Shown piece by piece: positions 1-5,308 of a DNA stretch of 5,618 nucleotides. The DNA comes from Candidatus Omnitrophota bacterium (GTDB lineage: Bacteria; Ratteibacteria; UBA8468; B48-G9; DSTR01): contig JAMWDF010000157.1 in NCBI GenBank assembly GCA_023818865.1, positions 1 through 5,618 on the forward strand, given 5' to 3'. The notes under the pieces were generated by a model. That model was not told where the DNA came from. It worked only from the letters and a program-made list of their open reading frames with translations, and searched no databases. Within the stretch, counting starts at the first letter, position 1. Every line of letters starts with the position of its first letter. Position numbers and translations under genes: made by a program.

Positions 1-1257
1 GGTACCGGCTTTAGTTCACTTTATAATATAGCTGATATTTTCCAGCGTCATTCGTATTCCTACCCGCTTTACAAGAATTCTGAAGCAGAGAACTATGCCC
101 GAATTGAAGGAAGACTAAACTGGATACGAAACATTGTCAGCATCTGTCAGAAGGAACAGGTACCCACTGCTCCTGGAGAACCTCTGGCTGACCATAAAAA
201 GCCTTTTTTCTTCTGGCCTCAGTATTTCTGGGGCGGATACTGGACTGGCAGCGAGGTGGGAAGGTTTCTAACATATAGGGAAATGAGGTACCTGGTCTGG
301 GGGGCATTCATAGAAGGAGCAGGGGGAATATACTTCTGGGCCTACTGGCACGACTACACCAATCCTCGAATGAACCCTTCCCTCTGGGAAGCCGTCCGAG
401 CGATTGCCCATGAAATGGCTTCTCTGGAACCAGTTCTTACTGCGCCTGACGCCAAGGGCATTGTCGTGTCTCCTTTAATAGAAAACAAATTTCATTGGAG
501 AGCCAAAGAATACCAAGGAGAAATCTATCTTTTCGCTGCTTGGTCTGGAGAGGAACCGCTCAGAATAACTGTTAGTTTTCCTTTCGCCAAACAGGTTGAC
601 CGAATTTTGTCCTGGTCAGAAGAAAGGGTAATAAGCGCTACAAAGAATCAATTTCAGGACACCTTAAAGAAGGGAGACGTCGCCATTTACACCACAGCGA
701 AAGAAGGGAAACCTAGTAAGGCGATAGAATTCCTCAGGGACCCATTCTTTACTGAAGTCCCGAGTTATCAACCTATTCCAGGAAATCTGGCTTATGGCCA
801 GCCAGCCAGAGATAAGCAGGGAAAATCTATCCAGATTGGAGCTACCTCTTCCACCAGTAAAACGTACCACTGGTTTGGGCATCATTACTTTGCGATTGAC
901 GGTGACCCCCACACCTGCTGGTTCCCTTTATACGATGGCGACCCTAATCCTTCCTGGACCAATCCGGTTGGAAAAGACTCGCCCTGGCTAGAAGTAAACT
1001 TTCCGGAAAAGAAAATAATTAGCCGAATAGTTGTGAAATCCTACCTGCCGAAGCACTGGAACGACCCGGTCTGCAATCTTCAGGATTATGACCTTGAATA
1101 CTATGATGAGACAGGGAAGTGGCAGACTATCGCGAAAATCAGAGGTAATAAAAAGGAAATGGCCACCCACACTTTTGACCCGGTGAGAACCAACAAAATT
1201 CGTCTGGTTGCCTACAGAGGGTTTTTCTTAAGCGAACTTGAGGCCTACGAAAAATAA
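1..1257 (+). CDS. Glycoside-hydrolase-like protein with C-terminal discoidin (F5/8 type C) domain, 5'-truncated
   Basis: The frame is open from the first base, so the true start lies upstream; 418 residues and the stop are visible. Residues 1 to about 147 resemble the end of a (beta/alpha)8 hydrolase barrel: an aromatic-rich stretch (KPFFFWPQYFWGG), then YREMRYLVWGAFIEGAGG and a final strand GIYFWAYW. Residues about 148-233 look like a small beta-sandwich of the kind that follows such barrels. Residues about 262-418 match a discoidin domain: NLAYGQPA opening, IDGDPHTCW at 299-307, SPWLEVNF, DYDLEYYDETGKWQ and NKIRLVAY. Discoidin domains usually bind glycans, so secretion and polysaccharide attack are plausible, but the signal peptide region and most catalytic residues are outside the window. 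The enzyme family and substrate cannot be named. A GTG at 256 is an internal codon, not a start. No clear terminator follows the stop. The discoidin call is firm; the hydrolase call is moderate. Confidence 0.8.
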   Translation, partial: GTGFSSLYNIADIFQRHSYSYPLYKNSEAENYARIEGRLNWIRNIVSICQKEQVPTAPGEPLADHKKPFFFWPQYFWGGYWTGSEVGRFLTYREMRYLVWGAFIEGAGGIYFWAYWHDYTNPRMNPSLWEAVRAIAHEMASLEPVLTAPDAKGIVVSPLIENKFHWRAKEYQGEIYLFAAWSGEEPLRITVSFPFAKQVDRILSWSEERVISATKNQFQDTLKKGDVAIYTTAKEGKPSKAIEFLRDPFFTEVPSYQPIPGNLAYGQPARDKQGKSIQIGATSSTSKTYHWFGHHYFAIDGDPHTCWFPLYDGDPNPSWTNPVGKDSPWLEVNFPEKKIISRIVVKSYLPKHWNDPVCNLQDYDLEYYDETGKWQTIAKIRGNKKEMATHTFDPVRTNKIRLVAYRGFFLSELEAYEK

Positions 1258-1274
1258 GCCTGAAAAGCTCATAT

Positions 1275-1303
1275 TTGCCTTTTTGTTTTCTCCCCAATAT
1301 AAT
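1275..1303 (+). promoter_or_regulatory. Sigma70/sigmaA-type promoter of the first Gfo/Idh/MocA gene
   Basis: A perfect -10 hexamer TATAAT lies at 1298-1303. Exactly 17 bp upstream is TTGCCT at 1275-1280, which matches 4 of 6 positions of TTGACA. Transcription would begin near 1310, giving a leader of about 18 nt that just includes the ribosome binding site at 1315-1322. It lies between the stop at 1257 and the start at 1328, so this gene need not depend on read-through from the hydrolase gene. Identified by eye from consensus matches only. Confidence 0.6.
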
Positions 1304-1314
1304 GATGCCCCGGG

Positions 1315-1322
1315 AAAGGAGG
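1315..1322 (+). promoter_or_regulatory. Ribosome binding site that fixes a TTG start at 1328
   Basis: AAAGGAGG is a full-strength Shine-Dalgarno sequence placed 5 nt before TTG at 1328-1330. Longer in-frame starts, such as TTG at 1238 inside the preceding gene, would add an unconserved leader of about 30 residues. The site therefore decides the start. Confidence 0.8.
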
Positions 1323-1327
1323 ATCTC

Positions 1328-2440
1328 TTGAGTAAAACAAGAAGAATAAGAGTGGGAGTAGTTGGCGCTGGTGGGGGGGCTGGTTCCGGGATGGTCTGGG
1401 CTGCCCGGACAAGCGAGGAAATGGAGTTAGTCGCCGTGGCAGAAGTATCTGAAGAAAAAAGAAAGAAACTGACCTCAGAACTGAGTGTGCCTGTGTATGG
1501 AGATTACCAGGAGCTCTTGGCTAGAAACGATATTGACCTGATAGTCAATGCCACCCCAAATTGGGTACATGCTGAAGTGGCTACCGCTGCGCTGAAGAGC
1601 GGTAAGCATGTTTTTTCTGAGAAGCCGATGGCCATGAATCCAAGAGAAGTGGCCAATTTGTTGAGAGTAGAAAAAGAAAGTGGCCGGGTGCTTCAGATCA
1701 ATTTTGAAATGCGTTATTCCTTGATGTCCAGAAGAATAAAGGAAATTATTGAGGCTGGGGAATTGGGAGAAGTGAAAAATATTCACTTTGTTCATAACTG
1801 CGGAGGTACCGGGTTTGTTAAGAAATCTGGAGACTGGCGGGCTGATCCAGCCAAAGTGGGCGGATATTTCATAGAAGAAGGTTGCCACCGATTGGACCTA
1901 TTTCGCTACTATCTCGGGTGTGACCCGGAATCAATTTTGGCTGTTCCGGCGCCGAATCTCCGAGGACCAGATGGCTGGCACCGGGGATATCGGGAGCCTG
2001 CCTGTACCCTCTGCTTTTTCCCAGGAGGTAAACTTGCCCAATTGACCACCATCCAGCATCTGGGCGTTTATCCGGTAGAGGTCCCGGGAATGGAACCAGA
2101 ACTTGGTCACGAATATGAAATCAAAATTGTTGGCTCTGACGGTGGTTTAAGGGCAGATTTTTGGCGAGCTTTTATTCAGGTGGTTTACTTTGGCGGGGAA
2201 GAAGGAAACACCAGATTAAAAAGGACTGAATCTTATCAAGGACTGCCATTAAATGTTCTTCATCACGATAGCCGAGGTTTCTTTCTTGACTTTGGGAGAA
2301 GGTTGTTAGAAGACAAACCGCCTTTGGTGAACGCTGAAGACAGCGCCCGGACAATGGCGGCGGTTTTTGCGGCTGAATCCTCAATGGTCTTAGGTCAACC
2401 AGTGGCGGTTGACTACAGTTTTATCTCCGATCTTTCTTAA
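1328..2440 (+). CDS. Gfo/Idh/MocA family NAD(P)-dependent oxidoreductase (first copy)
   Basis: A 370-residue cytoplasmic dehydrogenase of the Gfo/Idh/MocA superfamily, which oxidises or reduces sugars, inositols and their derivatives with NAD(P). The N-terminal Rossmann fold opens with VGVVGAGGGAGSG (residues 9-21), a glycine-rich dinucleotide loop. The family EKP signature is at E98-K99-P100 (SEKPMAM). The C-terminal substrate domain carries the catalytic-type motif GGYFIEEGCHRLD at 178-190, with His187 and Asp190; the position usually held by Asp four residues before the His is Glu183. Length is normal. The start is TTG, chosen from the AAAGGAGG site 5 nt upstream and because the Rossmann strand begins at residue 7. 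It has its own promoter and converges, 13 bp away, with a second member of the same superfamily. A run of seven G (1373-1379) codes for part of the nucleotide loop. The substrate is not predictable; family assignment is firm. Confidence 0.93.
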   Translation: MSKTRRIRVGVVGAGGGAGSGMVWAARTSEEMELVAVAEVSEEKRKKLTSELSVPVYGDYQELLARNDIDLIVNATPNWVHAEVATAALKSGKHVFSEKPMAMNPREVANLLRVEKESGRVLQINFEMRYSLMSRRIKEIIEAGELGEVKNIHFVHNCGGTGFVKKSGDWRADPAKVGGYFIEEGCHRLDLFRYYLGCDPESILAVPAPNLRGPDGWHRGYREPACTLCFFPGGKLAQLTTIQHLGVYPVEVPGMEPELGHEYEIKIVGSDGGLRADFWRAFIQVVYFGGEEGNTRLKRTESYQGLPLNVLHHDSRGFFLDFGRRLLEDKPPLVNAEDSARTMAAVFAAESSMVLGQPVAVDYSFISDLS

Positions 2441-2453
2441 GGAAAATTTAGCC

Positions 2454-3485
2454 TTAGGGATACTTTGCCTTTAATGCCCTTTTTCGTTTGGCACTTTGGC
2501 TAGCCAGGTCAAGGATGTGGACGGGTCGCCGAGCCCATTCCGGAGTGATGACTAGTTTCTCTCCTTTTACCAGATGGTTGGCAATATTTTCGTAGTACCG
2601 CCATGGTTCAGATGGAGGATTCTGTCCCCGGATGACGCGGGTTTCATTCGCCTGCCTGGTGATGATTTCGTATTCAGCTCCGCTCATGATATAAGTACCT
2701 TTTGTTCCTGTTATTTCTAATTGGCCTTTCTTCGGGTTAGCATCAAGATTGGTGATGGTGAGGGTCAACCAGGCCCCGCTGGCAAACCTGACCACCGCAA
2801 ATCCCTCATCTTCAATTGTATCCTTTGCCCATCGGGTGTGCTTTGCCCAATATCCAGTTTTGGCAAAGCCACTGACCTCTTTTATTTCAGAATCTATGAT
2901 TTGAAGGGAATACTCCAGTAAGTGAACGCCCCAGTCGTAGAGAATGCCTCCAGAGATACTTCGGCTGGAGCGCCACCAATCTTTCGGCTGGCTGTAAGAA
3001 CCCATGTGGGCCTCTATCCGGAAGACCTCGCCAATAACTCCGGACTTAATTCTTTTCACTGCCTCCATTATGCACCCATCCCAGTGCCGGTTATGAAAAG
3101 CAGAAAGTAGGAGTTTTCTTGAACTAGCAGCTTTGATCATTGCGTCGCATTCCGCCGTAGTGATCGCCATCGGTTTTTCTACCACCACATGCTTCCCAGC
3201 TTTTAAGCTTTGGATAGCCAACCGAGCATGACTGTTGTGCGGGGTGATAACAATAACTAAATTTACCCCAGATTTTTTCAGCATATCACTGGCTGAGGAA
3301 TAGGTTTCAATCCCTGGGAAATCTTTTTTCGCCTCCTCTAACCTGGCTGGGTCAATTTCAGCTACGGCTGTTGGACACATGCCTGCTTTGGCACAAAGGT
3401 CTAAATGAAACTTGCCCATCCGGAAAGCGCCGCCATATCCTATTGTCCCTACTTTGATGTTTTCTGCTTTCCCGAAATATGCCAT
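2454..3485 (-). CDS. Gfo/Idh/MocA family NAD(P)-dependent oxidoreductase (second copy)
   Basis: A 343-residue cytoplasmic oxidoreductase of the same superfamily as the gene it faces, but clearly a different subfamily. The Rossmann domain begins IKVGTIGYGG (residues 10-19). The EKP signature is E103-K104-P105 (VVVEKPMAI), followed by AFHNRHWDG (129-137). The catalytic-type motif GGILYDWGVHLLE (179-191) has the classical Asp184 and His188, with Glu191 where Asp is common. The C-terminal half has the usual beta-sheet run (FAVVRFASGAWLTLTIT, LEITGTKGTY). The start is taken at ATG 3485, behind AGGAGG. A further in-frame ATG at 3533 is disfavoured because a good promoter on this strand would start transcription downstream of it. 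The gene is divergent from the UROD-like gene and appears to share control DNA with it. Cofactor preference and substrate cannot be read from the sequence; a sugar or sugar-acid substrate is an inference from family and context. Confidence 0.93.
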   Translation of the reverse strand: MAYFGKAENIKVGTIGYGGAFRMGKFHLDLCAKAGMCPTAVAEIDPARLEEAKKDFPGIETYSSASDMLKKSGVNLVIVITPHNSHARLAIQSLKAGKHVVVEKPMAITTAECDAMIKAASSRKLLLSAFHNRHWDGCIMEAVKRIKSGVIGEVFRIEAHMGSYSQPKDWWRSSRSISGGILYDWGVHLLEYSLQIIDSEIKEVSGFAKTGYWAKHTRWAKDTIEDEGFAVVRFASGAWLTLTITNLDANPKKGQLEITGTKGTYIMSGAEYEIITRQANETRVIRGQNPPSEPWRYYENIANHLVKGEKLVITPEWARRPVHILDLASQSAKRKRALKAKYP

Positions 3486-3489
3486 GTTT

Positions 3490-3495
3490 CCTCCT
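3490..3495 (-). promoter_or_regulatory. Ribosome binding site that decides the start at 3485
   Basis: Reading on the minus strand, AGGAGG stands 4 nt before ATG at 3485. The longer in-frame ATG at 3533 has only a G-run (GGGGGG) before it, and it lies inside the spacer region of the likely promoter. The downstream start is therefore preferred. Confidence 0.75.
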
Positions 3496-3523
3496 GGTTT
3501 TGAGAAGTAAGAAATGTCCAAAT

Positions 3524-3552
3524 TTTCTACCATTGCCCCCCTTCTTTGTCAA
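3524..3552 (-). promoter_or_regulatory. Promoter for the second Gfo/Idh/MocA gene
   Basis: On the minus strand a perfect -35 hexamer TTGACA (3547-3552) is followed by a 17-bp spacer and the -10 hexamer TAGAAA (3524-3529, 4 of 6 consensus). The -10 is preceded by TGG, which fits the extended -10 TGn element. Transcription would start near 3517, about 32 nt before ATG 3485. The -35 overlaps that of the opposing promoter by five bases. Confidence 0.6.
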
Positions 3553-3574
3553 GAGGCCCTCTAAGAGATAAAAT
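3546..3574 (+). promoter_or_regulatory. Promoter for the UROD-like gene
   Basis: TTGTCA (3546-3551, 5 of 6 of the -35 consensus) is followed after 17 bp by TAAAAT (3569-3574, 5 of 6 of the -10 consensus). Transcription would start near 3581, leaving a short leader of about 17 nt with a GAGGAAGGGG purine-rich ribosome binding site before ATG 3598. It is back-to-back with, and overlaps, the minus-strand promoter. Confidence 0.6.
3552..3562. repeat. Perfect 5+1+5 inverted repeat in the promoter spacer, possible operator
   Basis: AGAGG-C-CCTCT is an 11-bp perfect palindrome around one central base. It starts at the last base of the minus-strand -35 and fills the front of the spacer of the plus-strand promoter. 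A dimeric regulator bound there could block both promoters. The half-sites are short, so chance is possible, and no regulator gene is in the window. Confidence 0.35.
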
Positions 3575-3597
3575 AATCTACCTGAGGAAGGGGTGAG

Positions 3598-4695
3598 ATG
3601 ACCTGTAGAGAAAGACTAATCAGAGTTTTCAAGAGACAGGAAGTTGACCGGATGCCGATCCGTCTCTGGGGAGTAGATCCCCTAACACCACGAGATGACT
3701 GGGCGACCCTTTATTGTCTGATAGAAAAGTATGACCTGGAGATGATTCGCACTTGGAGTCCTGGGCCGGATGAGTGGCCGGTTTCACCTATAGTGAAAAA
3801 GACAGAAAAAGGTCCGGTTAAAGATGGACAACAGGAAGTAAAGAACATCTGGGAGACTCCCAAAGGACCGCTGGTAGAAGTTTTTTGTTCTTTTGTTGAT
3901 GGCTCCCCGGGACGACACGTTAAATACCTAATTGAAACCCCTGAAGATGCGGAGAAATATCTTTCGCTCCCAGAATACCTTGCTTTGCCGAAGGTTAATT
4001 CGTACTGGGCGCTGGAGAAAAAAAGTGGAGAACAGGCGATGCTGATGGTGGGGATAGACCAGGCTATGTATTCTATTCAGCGGCTAATGGGCTCAGAAAC
4101 CTTTGGTTACTGGCTTTATGACCATCGCGAATTATTACACCTGATGATTAGACGTTCCTTTAGGTATCTGAAGCGATTGGTAAGACATTATCTGGAAAAT
4201 AATCTTGGTGACGCTTACGGTTGGGTTGGTCCAGAACTATGTATTCCCCCTTTGGCTTCGGTAACAGATTTTTATGATTTTGTAGTCCGGTATGACCGAG
4301 AGATTGCCTCACTGATTCACGAATTCGGCAAACTGGTTTGGGTTCACTGTCACGGGGATATGTCTGAAGTACTAAAGGGATTTATTGAACTGGGGGTAGA
4401 TTGTCTTAACCCTATTGAACCTCCTCCAGTGGGCCGAATTACTTTGGCTGAAGCTAAGGAAATTTGTTCGGGGAGAATGGCTCTGGAAGGGAATGTGGAA
4501 GATGGGGCCTTTGATTGCCTTAAACCTGAACAAATGAAAGCTCTGGTGGCAGAAACCATTAACCAGGGTAAGCCCGGCGGAGGATTTATTCTATGTCCGA
4601 CTTCTTCTCCGACCACTTGGCCGAAACTTCCAGCCCATGTAGAGACAAATTACCGTGTTTTTGTGGAAACAGCTGTCACTATGAGAGACTATTAA
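3598..4695 (+). CDS. Uroporphyrinogen decarboxylase-like (URO-D superfamily) protein, non-haem branch
   Basis: A 365-residue cytoplasmic TIM-barrel protein of the superfamily that contains HemE and the corrinoid methyltransferases MtaA/MtbA/CmuA. The C-terminal half carries the recognisable signatures: WVHCHGDM (H250, C251, H252, D254), GVDCLNPIEPPP (266-277), LEGNVE (296-301) and PGGGFILCPTSSP (326-338, with C333). The HemE N-terminal motif built around MRQAGR is absent (RMPIRLWG stands at 18-25), so this is not the haem enzyme. Characterised methyltransferases bind zinc through His-x-Cys plus a distal Cys; here the first pair aligns as His-x-His, and the distal Cys position is Ser with C333 nearby. 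The reaction is therefore unassigned. The start is ATG 3598 with a GAGGAAGGGG site and its own promoter. It is divergent from a Gfo/Idh/MocA gene, and relatives of this branch are often found among sugar genes, which suggests, without proving, a catabolic role. Confidence 0.85.
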   Translation: MTCRERLIRVFKRQEVDRMPIRLWGVDPLTPRDDWATLYCLIEKYDLEMIRTWSPGPDEWPVSPIVKKTEKGPVKDGQQEVKNIWETPKGPLVEVFCSFVDGSPGRHVKYLIETPEDAEKYLSLPEYLALPKVNSYWALEKKSGEQAMLMVGIDQAMYSIQRLMGSETFGYWLYDHRELLHLMIRRSFRYLKRLVRHYLENNLGDAYGWVGPELCIPPLASVTDFYDFVVRYDREIASLIHEFGKLVWVHCHGDMSEVLKGFIELGVDCLNPIEPPPVGRITLAEAKEICSGRMALEGNVEDGAFDCLKPEQMKALVAETINQGKPGGGFILCPTSSPTTWPKLPAHVETNYRVFVETAVTMRDY

Positions 4696-4710
4696 GATAA
4701 CCCTTGAGGC

Positions 4711-5247
4711 CTAGATATACCTTCTAATCTGGTCTATTGATTTCCTGCAAGAAACGGTTTCTTCCTGGCCCTCAGGATACCCCACCGAAATAATTATCGG
4801 TACTCTCTCCCAGCGAGAAAGACCAAGAATTTTCTTGACAACTCTTTCGTTGAACCACCCAAGCCAGCAGGTACCCAATCCTTCCTCGGTTGCTTGTAAG
4901 ATGAAGTGTTCGCAAGCAATAGCCAGGTCAATCAGGTGAAAAGGTGTTCTCCTTATTGTTCCGCCTATAGCCGGTAAGATGCCGGAGTTTTTTGTCACAG
5001 CCAGAACCAGAACTGGAGCCGTTAGAACAAACTTGTTCAGGGAATAAATTCCGGTGAAAGCTTTTTGGTAGATTTGTTGGCGCATTGCCAGGTTTTCCAC
5101 AGCCAGGAAATACCAAGGTTGTTGATTACAGGCCGAAGGAGCTAATCTGGCGGCCTGGAAACAACGTTCCAATCTTTCTCTGGGGACAACTTGAGGCAAA
5201 TATTTTCTAACACTCCGTCTCTGTTGGACCAGCTGAAGAAAAGACAT
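4711..5247 (-). CDS. Nitroreductase family FMN-dependent oxidoreductase
   Basis: A 178-residue flavoprotein of the nitroreductase superfamily, which uses FMN and NAD(P)H to reduce nitro groups, quinones, enones or other acceptors in the cytoplasm, usually as a dimer. The N-terminus has the FMN-phosphate-binding cluster RRSVRKY (R10, R11, S12, R14). APSACNQQPW (36-45) is the second flavin-binding signature, EEGLGTCWLGWF (121-132) lines the active site, and PIIISVGYP (150-158) plus a basic C-terminal tail close the fold. Length is typical of the small subfamily. The start is ATG 5247, placed 5 nt after GGAGGTG; a GTG two codons upstream overlaps that site and is unlikely. Its stop is 15 bp from the end of the convergent UROD-like gene. 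No convincing promoter was found on this strand in the 61-bp upstream gap, so it may lie inside the divergent gene. The physiological substrate cannot be inferred, and a link to the sugar genes is doubtful. Confidence 0.93.
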   Translation of the reverse strand: MSFLQLVQQRRSVRKYLPQVVPRERLERCFQAARLAPSACNQQPWYFLAVENLAMRQQIYQKAFTGIYSLNKFVLTAPVLVLAVTKNSGILPAIGGTIRRTPFHLIDLAIACEHFILQATEEGLGTCWLGWFNERVVKKILGLSRWERVPIIISVGYPEGQEETVSCRKSIDQIRRYI

Positions 5248-5250
5248 GAG

Positions 5251-5257
5251 CACCTCC
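5251..5257 (-). promoter_or_regulatory. Ribosome binding site that decides the nitroreductase start
   Basis: On the minus strand GGAGGTG ends close to ATG 5247, with 5 nt between GGAGG and the ATG. The upstream GTG at 5253 is itself part of this site, so ATG 5247 is the start. Confidence 0.75.
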
Positions 5258-5259
5258 GG

Positions 5260-5288
5260 TTGTCAGCTAACTTTAACGGTGATATACT
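5260..5288 (+). promoter_or_regulatory. Extended -10 promoter of the TIM-barrel isomerase-like gene
   Basis: TTGTCA (5260-5265) is separated by 17 bp from TATACT (5283-5288), each matching 5 of 6 consensus bases. TGA just before the -10 fits the extended -10 TGn element. Transcription would start near 5295, only about 14 nt before ATG 5309, so the leader holds little more than the ribosome binding site. The -35 hexamer is identical to that of the UROD-like gene promoter. Confidence 0.6.
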
Positions 5289-5308
5289 CAGTAACCCAGA
5301 GGAGAAAA

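Noticed and set aside
1..6. GGTACC at the very start and at four further places in the window
   Set aside because: A six-base palindrome recurring a few times has no spacing pattern or link to gene borders; chance is enough to explain it.
1258..1290. Possible intrinsic terminator after the hydrolase-like gene (T-rich stretch at 1280-1289)
   Set aside because: The possible stems (AGGC...GCCT, or AAAAG with CTTTT) are only 4-5 bp or bulged and are not positioned directly before the T-rich stretch.
1238..1327. A longer N-terminus for the first Gfo/Idh/MocA protein, overlapping the hydrolase gene
   Set aside because: The extra 30 residues precede the Rossmann strand and have no ribosome binding site of comparable quality; AAAGGAGG directs the TTG at 1328.
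1475..1888. A 137-codon open frame on the minus strand inside the first Gfo/Idh/MocA gene
   Set aside because: It lies wholly antisense to a gene with clear family motifs, and its translation shows no recognisable domain.
3486..3533. A longer N-terminus for the second Gfo/Idh/MocA protein from ATG 3533
   Set aside because: The likely promoter would start transcription near 3517, downstream of this ATG. The added 16 residues are not part of the Rossmann fold, and AGGAGG stands before ATG 3485.
4350..4616. An 88-codon minus-strand open frame inside the UROD-like gene
   Set aside because: Its sequence is low in structure and rich in Ser/Pro, as expected from antisense reading of the conserved plus-strand gene; no supporting ribosome binding site was seen.
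3598..4695. HemE, the haem-pathway uroporphyrinogen decarboxylase
   Set aside because: The diagnostic N-terminal motif around MRQAGR is missing and the neighbours are sugar-related genes rather than haem genes.
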